DNA of 64,000 nt from RPQJ01 sp046347155. GTDB taxonomy: Bacteria; Pseudomonadota; Gammaproteobacteria; Steroidobacterales; Steroidobacteraceae. Shown here piece after piece: positions 21,417 through 30,920 of the stretch. The stretch covers positions 806,001 through 870,000 of the forward strand of contig JAXMGT010000002.1 in assembly GCA_046347155.1 (NCBI GenBank). Direction: 5' to 3'. Each line of letters begins with the position of its first letter. The first letter of the stretch is position 1. Below the pieces are notes generated by a model, which was not told the DNA's origin, searched no databases, and worked only from the letters and a program-made list of their open reading frames with translations. A program made the translations under genes and the position numbers.

Positions 21417-22127
21417 TCAGTCCAGCCCGCTCACGTACGCGGTGCCGCCGAGCGAGGCCATCTGCCGCTCGATCCACGCCTGGCGTCGGCGCACGTACCC
21501 GGACGGCGAATCGGCGTGGCGCCGCGTGGGCGCCGGCAGCACCGCGGCCAGCAGCGCGGCCTCGGAGCGCGTGAGCCGCGAGGCGTCCTTGTGGAAGTAG
21601 CGACGGCTCGCGGCCTCGACGCCGTAGGTCCCGCGACCGAACTCCGCGACGTTCAGGTACACCTCGAGGATGCGCTGCTTCGGCCACGCGAGCTCGATCA
21701 GCACGGTGATGCCGGCCTCGAGCCCCTTGCGGAACCAGCTCTGGCCCGGCCACAGGAACAGGTTCTTGGCGACCTGTTGCGAAATGGTGCTGGCCCCGCG
21801 GACGCGCCGGCCGCGCTCCCGGTCCGCGAGCGCCTTGTCGATCTGCTTGAAGTCGAAGCCGTGGTGGTACGGGAACTGCTGGTCCTCGGCCGCCACGACC
21901 GCGAGCGCCGCGTTGGGCGAGATCCGGTCCCAGTCCCGCCACTCGTAGCCGAACGAGTAGGGCTTGTCGTCGAACAGCGCTGCGATGCGACTCTCGATCA
22001 TGAACGCGGTGATCGGCGGGTGTAGCCAGCGCATCGCGACGACCGCGAGCACCGTGACGCCCGCCCAGGCCGCGAACGCGATCCCGAGCGCGCGCAGCAC
22101 GCGCCGCCAGCCGCGGGCCCGCGCCAC
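21417..22127 (-). CDS. mtgA: Monofunctional peptidoglycan glycosyltransferase
   Basis: GT51 enzyme that polymerises lipid II into glycan strands. 236 aa with one membrane anchor (about 11-32). The catalytic glutamate is in AAEDQQFPYHHG (E81), and the GT51 motifs RGASTISQQVAKNLFL and PKQRILEVYLNVAEFG follow. It starts with GTG at 22127, 10 bp after ppiB. Confidence 0.95.
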   Translation of the reverse strand: MARARGWRRVLRALGIAFAAWAGVTVLAVVAMRWLHPPITAFMIESRIAALFDDKPYSFGYEWRDWDRISPNAALAVVAAEDQQFPYHHGFDFKQIDKALADRERGRRVRGASTISQQVAKNLFLWPGQSWFRKGLEAGITVLIELAWPKQRILEVYLNVAEFGRGTYGVEAASRRYFHKDASRLTRSEAALLAAVLPAPTRRHADSPSGYVRRRQAWIERQMASLGGTAYVSGLD

Positions 22128-22137
22128 CGCGTGCGCC

Positions 22138-22629
22138 TCAGCCGCCGGCGACTCGCGTCGCGCTCTTCACCTCGACCGGCTCGAGCGGCACGTCCTGGTG
22201 GCCGGCGCGATTGCCGGTCCTGACCGCGGCGATCTTGTCCACCACGTCCATGCCCTCGACGACGTGGCCGAACACCGCGTAGCCCGCGCCGCCGCGGCCC
22301 GGATCGAGGAACGCGTTGTCCACGAGGTTCACGAAGAACTGCGAGGTCGCGCTGTGCGGGTCGTTCGTGCGCGCCATCGACAGCGTGCCGCGCCGGTTCT
22401 TGAGTCCGTTGTCCGCTTCGTTCCTGATCGGCGCGCGTGTCTGCTTCTGGCGCATGTCGGCCGTCAGGCCGCCGCCCTGTATCACGAAGCCCGGGATCAC
22501 GCGGTGGAACACCGTGCCGTCGAAGTGGCCGGCGTCCACGTAGTCGAGGAAGTTCTTCGATGAAACGGGCGCGTCCTGCTCGAAGAGCTCGACGGTGAAG
22601 TTGCCCAGGGTGGTTTCGAAACGAATCAT
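22138..22629 (-). CDS. ppiB: Peptidyl-prolyl cis-trans isomerase, cyclophilin type
   Basis: 163 aa cytoplasmic cyclophilin that isomerises X-Pro bonds. No signal peptide is present, so PpiB is preferred to PpiA. The catalytic segment DGTVFHRVIPGFVIQGGG and the SQFFVNLVDNAFLD region are typical. The ATG at 22629 matches the usual M-I-x-F/L-x-T-T-x-G-N-F start; the much longer open frame upstream is antisense to menF. It is divergent from menF and the first gene of ppiB-mtgA-monooxygenase. Confidence 0.95.
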   Translation of the reverse strand: MIRFETTLGNFTVELFEQDAPVSSKNFLDYVDAGHFDGTVFHRVIPGFVIQGGGLTADMRQKQTRAPIRNEADNGLKNRRGTLSMARTNDPHSATSQFFVNLVDNAFLDPGRGGAGYAVFGHVVEGMDVVDKIAAVRTGNRAGHQDVPLEPVEVKSATRVAGG

Positions 22630-22781
22630 TGTGGTTTCCACGGATGGCCGTACGCGACCGGCAATAGTGAATGGACGCCAACCCGATGTCACGCCTAAAG
22701 TGTCGGGCGGTCGCCGGACCGGGCGCAGACCCGTGTCGCCGGCGCCTGGGGATGCGCGCGTTGTACAGGGTCGGCACGGCG

Positions 22782-24092
22782 ATGTCGGGGGTGGCCACGG
22801 GGCGGTCGCAGGACCGCGAGCCCGCGTTCGACTTCCGCTCGGATCCCTGCGTGCGTGTCGACCCGCTCCAGGTGTTCGCGGCCGCCGGGACCGCCCCCCG
22901 GTACTACTGGGAGCAGCCGTCGGCCGGCCGGTTCCGCGTCGGCGTCGGCGCGGCCGCGAGGCTCGAGTTCTCCGGGGCCGACCGCTTCCGTGCCGCGAAC
23001 GAGGCGGCCCGGGCCCTGTTCGACCGCCTGCGCTGGTCCGGTGCGGGCCCGCGACTCGGGCACCTGTTCGCCGGATTCGCATTCGCACCGACCGGGCCCG
23101 CCGGGGAGACCTGGGACGGGTTCCCGAACGCCGAGCTGTGCCTGCCCGAACTCGTGTATTCGCTCGACGACGGTCGCTGCGTGCGCGACGCGCTCGCGGG
23201 CAGCCGGCACGAATCGCTGCAGCCCCGCGCACCGGCGCTCGTGCCGGCCGTTCGCGGCATCGTCGAGATCTGCAATGGCGGGCCCGGGCCGTACCGCGGG
23301 CGCGTCGAGGAGATCCTGCGGGAAATCCGCGCCGGCCGTTTCCGCAAGGTCGTGCTCGCGCGCGAAGTCCACGTCGCGGCCAGCTCGGCGATCGATGCGG
23401 TGGCGTGGCTCGTCGCGCTGCGCGAGCGGTTCCCGACCTGCACGCTGTTCGCGGTGGGTCGGGGCGACGCGGTGTTCCTCGGCGCGAGCCCCGAGCGGCT
23501 GGTCCGCGTCGAAGGCGCGCTCGTCGAGACGGCCGCGCTCGCGGGCACCGCGCCGCGCGGCGCGTCGCGCTCGGCCGACCAGGCGCTCGGCGCAGCGCTG
23601 TGCGACAGCAGCAAGAACGGCGCGGAGCACGACTTCGTCGTCCGGCACATCGAGTCCGTGCTCGGCGAGTGCTGCGACGACGTCGAGGTCGCCGGCGAAC
23701 CGACGCTGGTGCGCAACCGCACCGTGCAGCACCTCTGCACGGCGATCCGCGCACGGCGCCGGAACGTGGCGCCGGCGTCGCTGCTCGAGCTGGTCGACCG
23801 CCTGCACCCGACGCCGGCCGTCGGAGGCGTGCCGGGCCCGGCCGCGCTCGAGTGGCTCGCCGCCCACGAATCGTTCGACCGCGGCTGGTTCGCCGGTCCG
23901 GTGGGTTACCTGCGCTCGGACGGCGACGGCGAATTCGCCGTGGCACTGCGCTCGGCGCTGCTGCGCGGGCGTTTCGCGACCGCGTGGGCCGGCGCCGGGA
24001 TCGTCGCGCGGTCCGACCCGACGGCCGAGTACACCGAGACGGAACTGAAGTTGCGTGCGGTGCTCGGGCCGCTGCTCTGGGGTGCGCCGTGA
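22782..24092 (+). CDS. menF: Isochorismate synthase
   Basis: Converts chorismate to isochorismate, entering menaquinone synthesis. From the ATG at 22782 the protein is 436 aa; in-frame starts at 22671 and 22752 are possible. The chorismate-utilising signature is complete in the C-terminal half: KVVLAREV, LFLGASPERL, ALAGTAPRG, EHDFVVRHI, LHPTPAVGG and GWFAGPVGYL. It heads a seven-gene menaquinone operon, and its stop overlaps the menD GTG. MenF is preferred to a siderophore or salicylate enzyme because of this context. Confidence 0.93.
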   Translation: MSGVATGRSQDREPAFDFRSDPCVRVDPLQVFAAAGTAPRYYWEQPSAGRFRVGVGAAARLEFSGADRFRAANEAARALFDRLRWSGAGPRLGHLFAGFAFAPTGPAGETWDGFPNAELCLPELVYSLDDGRCVRDALAGSRHESLQPRAPALVPAVRGIVEICNGGPGPYRGRVEEILREIRAGRFRKVVLAREVHVAASSAIDAVAWLVALRERFPTCTLFAVGRGDAVFLGASPERLVRVEGALVETAALAGTAPRGASRSADQALGAALCDSSKNGAEHDFVVRHIESVLGECCDDVEVAGEPTLVRNRTVQHLCTAIRARRRNVAPASLLELVDRLHPTPAVGGVPGPAALEWLAAHESFDRGWFAGPVGYLRSDGDGEFAVALRSALLRGRFATAWAGAGIVARSDPTAEYTETELKLRAVLGPLLWGAP

Positions 24093-25831
24093 CGGCCGAT
24101 CGCCCGGACACCGGCGCGGCGAACCTCGCGTTCGCCGGCGCGCTCGTCGACGAACTTCGCGCGCGCGGGCTGGCCGCCGCCTACCTGTGCCCGGGGTCGC
24201 GCTCGACGCCACTCGCGCTCGCGGTCGCGGCCTGCGGGGACCTGCCGCGCGCGGTGCTCGTCGACGAACGGGTGGCGGCGTTCCACGCGCTCGGGCACGC
24301 CCGGGCCTCGGGCCGCCCGGTGCTGCTCGTGTGCACCTCGGGCACGGCCGGTGCGAACTTCCTGCCGGCCGTCGCGGAGGCGTCGCAGTCGCGGGTGCCG
24401 CTCGTCGTCGCGACGGCGGACCGTCCTCCGGAGCTGCGTGCCTGGGGTGCGCCGCAGACGATGGAGCAGCGCCACCTGTACGCCGGCTTCACGCGCCACA
24501 GCGAGGAATCGCCGTGTCCGTCGGAGCGCGAGGGCGAGCTCGACTACGCGCGGGCCCTCGCGCGGCGAGCGATCGCCGCGGCGACCGGCCCCGCGCCCGG
24601 ACCGGTGCACCTGAACCTGCCTTTCCGCGAACCGCTGCTGCCGGCCTCGGGCACGCCCGTCGACGCCCGCGTCGAACCGGCGTCGCGCGTGCCGCTGCGG
24701 CCGGTCGCGGGTCCGCCGCCGTCGCCGATCGACGGACTGCCGGGGCGCGGCGTGCTGGTGTTCGGGCCCGACGTGCACGACCCGGCACTCGCGGTGGCCG
24801 CCGGGTCCGCGGCCCGCGCGCGCGGCTGGCCGGTGATTGCCGACCCGGGGTCCGGACTGCGGGCCGGCGGCGGCCTCGACGACGTGCTGGTGCACGGTGC
24901 GGACCTGATGCTGCGCGTGCCCGGGTTGGCCGCGGAATTGCGCCCCGACCTGGTCGTGCGCATCGGTGCCCCGCCCACGAGCGCCGCGGTCGCCGGCTGG
25001 ATCGCAACCCACCGTGGCGCCGAGGTCTGGCTCGTCGACCCGGCCGACGGCTTCCGCGACCCGCAGCACCGCGCGACGCGCAGCCTGCGGATGACGGCCG
25101 CGGAATTCTGCATCGCGGCCGCGCAGGGCGGCGGTCGTGGCGACGACGCCTGGCTCGCCGGCTGGCAACGTGCATCCGGGGCCGCACTCGCGGCGGCCGA
25201 CCGTTGCCTCGGCTCGGCGCCGTCGTCGTTCGCGCCGCACGTGGCGCGCACACTGTGGTCGCGTCTGCCGGCCGGCGCGAGCCTCTACGTCGCGAACAGC
25301 ATGCCGATCCGAGAGGTCGACGGATACGCGGGTCCGCGCGCGGACGAACTGCGCGTGCTCGTCAATCGCGGCGTGAATGGCATCGACGGCCTCGTGTCGT
25401 CCGCGCTCGGAGCGGCGGCGGCGGGCGGCGGCCCGGTCGTCCTCTGGTGCGGCGACATCGCGCTGCTGCACGACGTCGGCGGGCTGCTCGCCGGCCGCGT
25501 CCGTGCGGCCGACCTCACGATCGTCGTCACGAACGACGACGGCGGCGGGATCTTCGAGAACCTGGCCGTCGCGCAACGGATCCCGCGCGAGCGCTTCGAG
25601 GAACTCTTCGCCGTGCCGCACGGCCTCGACCTCGCTGCACTCGCGCGAGGGCTCGGCTGGGACGCCGTGCGTGTCGACGGGGGCGACGGTCTCGCAGCGG
25701 CGCTCGATCGCGCGCTGGCAGGCGGTCGCCACCTGATCGAGGTGCCGCTCGACCGGGCGGCGAACACGGCGTTCCACCGCGCGGTGCACTCGGCCGTCGC
25801 CGATGCGCTGCGGGGCGGGGCAGGGCGGTGA
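24089..25831 (+). CDS. menD: SEPHCHC synthase
   Basis: Thiamine-diphosphate enzyme joining 2-oxoglutarate to isochorismate with loss of CO2. 580 aa, GTG start at 24089 overlapping the menF stop. Family landmarks are YLCPGSRSTPLALA at the N-terminus, STSGTA-like LLVCTSGTAGANF, ADRPPELR, VANSMPIREVD, and the ThDP/Mg segment GDIALLHDVGGL...VVTNDDGGGIF. The GTGA overlap continues into menH. Confidence 0.96.
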   Translation: MTADRPDTGAANLAFAGALVDELRARGLAAAYLCPGSRSTPLALAVAACGDLPRAVLVDERVAAFHALGHARASGRPVLLVCTSGTAGANFLPAVAEASQSRVPLVVATADRPPELRAWGAPQTMEQRHLYAGFTRHSEESPCPSEREGELDYARALARRAIAAATGPAPGPVHLNLPFREPLLPASGTPVDARVEPASRVPLRPVAGPPPSPIDGLPGRGVLVFGPDVHDPALAVAAGSAARARGWPVIADPGSGLRAGGGLDDVLVHGADLMLRVPGLAAELRPDLVVRIGAPPTSAAVAGWIATHRGAEVWLVDPADGFRDPQHRATRSLRMTAAEFCIAAAQGGGRGDDAWLAGWQRASGAALAAADRCLGSAPSSFAPHVARTLWSRLPAGASLYVANSMPIREVDGYAGPRADELRVLVNRGVNGIDGLVSSALGAAAAGGGPVVLWCGDIALLHDVGGLLAGRVRAADLTIVVTNDDGGGIFENLAVAQRIPRERFEELFAVPHGLDLAALARGLGWDAVRVDGGDGLAAALDRALAGGRHLIEVPLDRAANTAFHRAVHSAVADALRGGAGR

Positions 25832-26670
25832 ACCGCGAGCGGCTCCAGGCGGTCGTGCGCGGACGCGGACCGGCCCTCATGATGCTGCACGGCTACACCG
25901 GCACCGGTCGCTCGCTCGACGGACTCGCCGACGCACTCGCGGACCTGCGCACCGTGATCTCGCCCGACCTGCCCGGCCACGGCCACTCGCCCGGCGCGTG
26001 GCGCGACGACGGCCGGGATTTCGAGTGGACGCTCGACCGCCTCGTCGCGACGCTCGAGTCCTGCGGCCACGCGAGCGCCGACTGGCTCGGCTACTCGATG
26101 GGCGCGCGGCTCGTGCTCGGCTGTGCGGTGCATCATCCGGAACGTGTCCGTTCGATCGTGATGATCGGCGGCCGTGCAGGCATCGCCGACCCGGGCGAGC
26201 GGGAGGCCCGCCGCCTCGCGGACGAGCGCCTCGCTGGACGCATCGAGGCGGACGGCGTCGAGGCCTTCGTCGACTCGTGGCTCGCGCAGCCGATGTTCTC
26301 GACACTGCAGCGGCTCGGTGCCGATGCGATGGAGCGCGAACGCCGCGTGCGCCTGGGCCAGGACGCACGGGAACTCGCGGACAGCCTGCGCCGGCTCGGC
26401 CCGGGTGCCCAGCCACCGCTGTTCGATGCGCTGCCGCGCGTGACTGCGCCGGCGCTGCTCGTCGCCGGCGCCCTCGACGAGGCGTTCGTCGGCCACGCTC
26501 GCGACCTTGCGCTCAGGCTGCCGTCCGCGGAGGTCCGGGAGATCCCCGACGCCGGTCACGCGGCGCACCTCGAGCAGCCGGCGGCCGTCGTGCGCGCCGT
26601 CCGCGAATTCCTGCGGCGGACGACGCCGCATTCCGAATCCGAGATCCCGCCTCAGGAGACCGAGCAATGA
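25828..26670 (+). CDS. menH: SHCHC synthase, alpha/beta hydrolase MenH
   Basis: Removes pyruvate from SEPHCHC to give SHCHC. 280 aa alpha/beta-hydrolase fold with the oxyanion HGYTGTG near residue 21, nucleophile Ser90 in GYSMGAR, the acid in GALDEAF and catalytic His in DAGHAAHLE. The GYSMGAR form is typical of MenH. GTG start at 25828 overlaps the menD stop, and its own stop overlaps the menB ATG (ATGA). Confidence 0.93.
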   Translation: MNRERLQAVVRGRGPALMMLHGYTGTGRSLDGLADALADLRTVISPDLPGHGHSPGAWRDDGRDFEWTLDRLVATLESCGHASADWLGYSMGARLVLGCAVHHPERVRSIVMIGGRAGIADPGEREARRLADERLAGRIEADGVEAFVDSWLAQPMFSTLQRLGADAMERERRVRLGQDARELADSLRRLGPGAQPPLFDALPRVTAPALLVAGALDEAFVGHARDLALRLPSAEVREIPDAGHAAHLEQPAAVVRAVREFLRRTTPHSESEIPPQETEQ

Positions 26671-27509
26671 TCGACACCACACGCATCGCCGTCCCGCCGA
26701 ACTGGCAGCCGGTGCGCACCTACGAGGACATCCGCTTCGAGAAGGACGGGGGCCTCGCGAAGATCACGATCTGCCGGCCCGAGGTCCGCAATGCGTTCCG
26801 GCCGAAGACGCTGTTCGAGCTGATCGACGCGTTCTCCCGTGCGCGCGAGGACTCGACGATCGGCGTGATCATCTTCACGGGCCAGGGCGACCTCGCGTTC
26901 TGCTCGGGTGGCGACCAGCGCATCCGCGGCGACGAGGGCTACGTCGGCGACGACGGCGTGCCGCGCCTGAACGTGCTCGACCTGCAGCGGCAGATCCGCT
27001 CGCTGCCGAAGCCGGTGATCGCGGCGGTCGCGGGCTACGCGATCGGCGGCGGCCACGTGCTCCACGTCGTCTGCGACCTGACGATCGCGGCCGACAACGC
27101 GCGCTTCGGCCAGACCGGCCCCCGGGTGGGATCGTTCGACGGCGGGTTCGGCTCCTCGTACCTCGCGCGGATGGTCGGGCAGAAGAAGGCGCGCGAGATC
27201 TGGTACCTGTGCGAACAGTACGACGCCGAGGAGGCGCTCGCGATGGGCCTCGTGAACAAGGTCGTGCCGCTCGCAGAACTCGAGGCCACCGCGGTGGCCT
27301 GGGGGCGGAGGATCCTGCAGCACAGCCCGCTCGCGATCCGCTGCCTGAAGGCCGCGTTCAACGCGGAGCTGGACGGGCAGGCCGGCATCCAGGAACTCGC
27401 CGGGCACGCGACACAGCTCTTCTACATGACCGAGGAGGCCCAGGAGGGCCGGGACGCGTACAACGAAAAGCGCCCGCCGGACTTCTCGCGGTTCCCATGG
27501 CGACCGTAA
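26667..27509 (+). CDS. menB: 1,4-dihydroxy-2-naphthoyl-CoA synthase
   Basis: Crotonase-fold enzyme that closes the naphthoquinone ring. 280 aa. The MenB-specific blocks are FCSGGDQRIRGDEGY, YAIGGGHVLHVVCDLTIAAD and the active-site stretch QTGPRVGSFDGGFGSSYLARMVGQKKAREIW. It ends MTEEAQEGRDAYNEKRPPDFSRFPWRP. The VGSFDGG form belongs to the bicarbonate-dependent class. Its 3' end overlaps menA by 13 bp. Confidence 0.97.
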   Translation: MIDTTRIAVPPNWQPVRTYEDIRFEKDGGLAKITICRPEVRNAFRPKTLFELIDAFSRAREDSTIGVIIFTGQGDLAFCSGGDQRIRGDEGYVGDDGVPRLNVLDLQRQIRSLPKPVIAAVAGYAIGGGHVLHVVCDLTIAADNARFGQTGPRVGSFDGGFGSSYLARMVGQKKAREIWYLCEQYDAEEALAMGLVNKVVPLAELEATAVAWGRRILQHSPLAIRCLKAAFNAELDGQAGIQELAGHATQLFYMTEEAQEGRDAYNEKRPPDFSRFPWRP

Positions 27510-28381
27510 GCGCCCGCTCGGCATGGTGGCTGGCGATACGGCCCGCGACGCTCACCGCGTCCGCGGCGCCCGTGCTCGTCGGCACCGGCGCGGCGTGGGC
27601 CGACGGCGCGTTCGCAGCCGGACCGGCGCTCGCGGCGCTCGCCGGTGCGTCGCTGCTGCAGGTCGGGGCCAACTTCGCCAACGACGTGTTCGACTTCGAG
27701 CGCGGGGCCGACACCGAGGAGCGCCTCGGCCCGCAGCGGGCGACGCAGCAGGGCTGGATCACGGCCGCGCAGATGAAGCGCGCGATGTGGCTCGCCTTCG
27801 CCGCTGCGATGCTCACCGGGCTGTACCTCACCTGGGTCGCCGGCTGGCCCGTGATGGCGCTCGGCCTGCTGTCGATCGCCGCGGCGTATCTCTACACCGG
27901 TGGGCCGAAGCCCTACGGCTACCTTGGTCTCGGCGACCTGAGCGTGTTCGTGTTCTTCGGTTTCGGCGCCGTGACGGGCACTTACTTCGTGCAGGCGCAC
28001 GCGGTGTCGGCTCTGTCGCTGTGGGCGTCGGTGCCGGTGGGCGCGCTCGCGACCGCGATCCTGGTCGTGAACAACCTGCGGGACATCGAGACCGATCGTC
28101 GCGCGAACAAGCTGACACTGGCCGTGCGGCTCGGGGACGCCGCGACCCGCCGCTACTACGCGCTGCTGGTCGCGGTCGCCTACCTGGTGCCGGTGTACCT
28201 GGTGCTCGCCGGGCGCTCGGGCACGTGGGCGCTGCTGCCGTGGGCATCGCTCCCGCTCGCGCTCAGGCTGGTCCGGAGGATGCGCGACGAAACGGGCCTT
28301 TCGCTCAACGGCTGCCTCGTGCAGACCGCGCGCCTCGAGGTCGTGTTCGGGGTGCTGTTCGCGGTCGGACTGGCGCTGTGA
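27497..28381 (+). CDS. menA: 1,4-dihydroxy-2-naphthoate polyprenyltransferase
   Basis: UbiA-family membrane enzyme that attaches the polyprenyl chain. 294 aa with eight to nine hydrophobic segments and the two Asp-rich motifs NFANDVFDFERGAD (about residues 55-68) and NNLRDIETDRRANKLTLAVRLG (about 190-210). It starts inside the end of menB (13 bp overlap) and ends in a GTGA overlap with menC. As far as I know menA is usually outside the men cluster in gammaproteobacteria, so its place between menB and menC is notable. Confidence 0.96.
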   Translation: MATVSARSAWWLAIRPATLTASAAPVLVGTGAAWADGAFAAGPALAALAGASLLQVGANFANDVFDFERGADTEERLGPQRATQQGWITAAQMKRAMWLAFAAAMLTGLYLTWVAGWPVMALGLLSIAAAYLYTGGPKPYGYLGLGDLSVFVFFGFGAVTGTYFVQAHAVSALSLWASVPVGALATAILVVNNLRDIETDRRANKLTLAVRLGDAATRRYYALLVAVAYLVPVYLVLAGRSGTWALLPWASLPLALRLVRRMRDETGLSLNGCLVQTARLEVVFGVLFAVGLAL

Positions 28382-29460
28382 GGGTGTCTCGCGCCGCGGT
28401 CCGCCGCGTCCGGCTCGAGTTCCGCCATCCCGTGCACACGGCCCGCGGCGTCGCGACGGTCCGCGACACGGTCCTGTTCGCGCTGACCGATGCCGAGGGC
28501 CACACCGGACACGGCGAGGCGGCGCCGTGGCCGGGCTTCGGCACCGAGGACGTGGACTCGGCGCAGGCCGCGCTCGAGGACGTCGCGGCGCTCGTCGCCG
28601 GTCTCGACCTCGAGCCCGATGCGGCGTCCCCGGCGATCGACGCCCGGCTCCGCGGCGCGCCCGCGGCCCGCGCGGCACTCGAGGGCGCGCTCTGGGACCT
28701 GGCGTCGCGCCGGGCGGGCGAACCGCTGGCGCGCTCGCTCGCGCGCGCGGTCCAGCCGGGCGGGCCGGGTGCGCTCGACGCGGTCGCGACGCACGCGCTG
28801 CTCGGCGGCGACACGCCGGGGGCGGTCCGGAAGTCCGCCGCGGCGGCCCGTGCGGCCGGCTACCGCGCCGCGAAGATCAAGCTCGGACTCGGCACGATCG
28901 ACGAGGACGTGTCGCGGGCGCGCGCCGCGCGCGAGGCGCTCGGTCCGCAGCTGCGCCTGCGCGGCGACGCGAACGGCGCCTGGGACGCGCACGCCGCCGC
29001 CGACGCGCTCGAACGGCTGTCGCCGTTCGGGTTCGAGTTCGTCGAGCAGCCGTTGCCCGCGCAGGCGCTGGACGCGCTCGCCGGGTTGCGGCGCCGCGCG
29101 CCGGTGCGGATCGCGCTCGACGAGTCGGTCGCGACGGGGCCAGAGGCGCTGCGCGCCGTCGAGGCCGGTGCCGCCGACGTGCTGGTGCTGAAGCCCGCGT
29201 TCCTCGGCGGTCCGCGACGCGCACTCGAGGTGGCCGCGCGCGCGCGGGCTGCGGGGGTCGAGGTGGTGTTCACGCACGCGATGGAAAGTGCCGTGGGCGC
29301 ACACGTCGCGCTTCATTGTGCCGCGGTCGCCGCCGACCCGGCGGCGATCCACGGGCTCGGCACGGCGGGACTCTTCGCCGAGGACGTCGCCGCGCCGGTC
29401 GACGCCGTCCGCGGCATGGTCCGGGTCCCGGTCTCGCCGGGCCTCGGGGTGATGCCGTGA
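28378..29460 (+). CDS. menC: o-Succinylbenzoate synthase
   Basis: Enolase-superfamily dehydratase turning SHCHC into o-succinylbenzoate. 360 aa from the GTG at 28378 (GTGA overlap with menA); a second GTG lies at 28384. The barrel residues are all present: K166-x-K168, metal ligands D197 (GDANG), E223 (FVEQPL) and D248 (LDES), and base K272 (VLKPAFLGG). Its stop overlaps the menE GTG. Confidence 0.95.
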   Translation: MRVSRAAVRRVRLEFRHPVHTARGVATVRDTVLFALTDAEGHTGHGEAAPWPGFGTEDVDSAQAALEDVAALVAGLDLEPDAASPAIDARLRGAPAARAALEGALWDLASRRAGEPLARSLARAVQPGGPGALDAVATHALLGGDTPGAVRKSAAAARAAGYRAAKIKLGLGTIDEDVSRARAAREALGPQLRLRGDANGAWDAHAAADALERLSPFGFEFVEQPLPAQALDALAGLRRRAPVRIALDESVATGPEALRAVEAGAADVLVLKPAFLGGPRRALEVAARARAAGVEVVFTHAMESAVGAHVALHCAAVAADPAAIHGLGTAGLFAEDVAAPVDAVRGMVRVPVSPGLGVMP

Positions 29461-30920
29461 GTCTCGGTCTCACGCTGCTCTCGCGCGCGGGGATGACCCC
29501 GCGGGCGCCGGCGCTCGAGTCCGCCGAGGGCGCCTGGTCGTACGCGATGCTCGCGGGACGCGCATGTCGGGCGGCCCGCTGGATCCTCGACCACGCGGCC
29601 GACGACGACGCACCGGTCGCACTCCTGCTGCCCGGCGACGCGGAGTTCCTTGCGTGGTTCTCCGGCGTTGCGCTCGCGGGCCGGCCGGTGCTGCCGCTGA
29701 ACGGGCGACTCGCCCCGGTCGAGATCGCGGGCCAGCTCGATCACGCGCGCGTCCGTCTCCTGGTCTGCGACGCGAACGACCCGCGACTCGACGACGTCGC
29801 ACGCCGCTGCCCGGGCGTCGTCCTCGCACGAACGCCGGTGACGGACGGTGTCGAGGTGGATCCCGACGACCTGCCCGGGGCGCGGGCGGCCGACGACGCG
29901 ACGCTCGCGGTGCTCTACACCTCGGGCACCTCGGGCCGACCGAAGGGCGCGTGCCTCAGCTGGAGCAACTTCGCTGCAAGTGCACTCGCGGCCTCGGCGC
30001 CGCTGGGCGACGCGATCGCGGAGCGCTGGCTCGCGTGCATGCCGATGTTCCACGTGGGCGGGCTCTCGATGTTCGTGCGCGGCCTGCTGTTCGGCGCGCC
30101 ACTCAGGCTCGTGCCGCGTTTCGAGCCGGCGGCCGTGGGCGACGCGCTCGATGCGGGTGACGTCGCCGGCGTGTCGCTGGTGCCGACGATGCTGTCGCGA
30201 CTCCTGGAACACCGCGGTGACCGCGCGGCGCCGGCCGCGCTGCGCGTCGTGCTGCTCGGTGGCGCGGCTGCCGCACCATCGCTCGTGCGTCGCGCGCTCG
30301 AGGCGGGCTGGCCCGTGTGTCCGACCTACGGGCTCACCGAGGCCGCCTCGCAGGTGGCGACCGCGAGCCCGCCCCGGCGCGGCGCGACGCGTCCGCGCCC
30401 GATGCTGCCGCTGCCCGACGTCGCCGTCCGGATCGACGTCGACGGACGGGACGCCGGGCCGGGCGAGGTCGGCGAGATCCTGGTCCAGGGCCCGACCGTG
30501 ATGCGCGGATACCTGCACGACGACGAGGCGACGGCGCTCGCACTCGCCGACGGCTGGCTGCACACCGGCGACCTCGGCGCACTCGATGCCGACGGCGCGC
30601 TCACGGTCTGCGACCGCCGGGACGACCTCGTCGTGAGCGGCGGCGAGAACGTGTACCCGGCCGAGGTCGAGGCCGCGCTGCACGAGCATCCGTCGGTCGC
30701 CGAGGCCGGCGTGGCCGGCATCCCGGACCCCGATCTCGGTGCGCGCGTCGTGGCCTGGGTCGTGCCGCGCGACGGCGCGCCGCTCGATGCCGCGACGCTC
30801 GACGCCCACTGCCGTGCCCTGCTCGCCGGCTACAAGTGCCCACGCGAATACCGGTTCCGCGCCGACTTGCCGCGCACGGCATCGGGCAAGCTGCGTCGGC
30901 GCGCACTCGCCGGCGAGTGA
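29457..30920 (+). CDS. menE: o-Succinylbenzoate-CoA ligase
   Basis: AMP-forming acyl-CoA ligase activating o-succinylbenzoate for MenB. 487 aa. The P-loop is YTSGTSGRPKGA (about residues 153-164). MFHVGGLS, PTYGLTEAASQ, the hinge DGWLHTGDLGALDADG, the GGENVYPAEVE loop and the late lysine in RTASGKLRRR follow. It is the last gene of the operon, starting with GTG at 29457. DHNA-CoA thioesterase and menG/ubiE are not in the window. Confidence 0.95.
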   Translation: MSLGLTLLSRAGMTPRAPALESAEGAWSYAMLAGRACRAARWILDHAADDDAPVALLLPGDAEFLAWFSGVALAGRPVLPLNGRLAPVEIAGQLDHARVRLLVCDANDPRLDDVARRCPGVVLARTPVTDGVEVDPDDLPGARAADDATLAVLYTSGTSGRPKGACLSWSNFAASALAASAPLGDAIAERWLACMPMFHVGGLSMFVRGLLFGAPLRLVPRFEPAAVGDALDAGDVAGVSLVPTMLSRLLEHRGDRAAPAALRVVLLGGAAAAPSLVRRALEAGWPVCPTYGLTEAASQVATASPPRRGATRPRPMLPLPDVAVRIDVDGRDAGPGEVGEILVQGPTVMRGYLHDDEATALALADGWLHTGDLGALDADGALTVCDRRDDLVVSGGENVYPAEVEAALHEHPSVAEAGVAGIPDPDLGARVVAWVVPRDGAPLDAATLDAHCRALLAGYKCPREYRFRADLPRTASGKLRRRALAGE

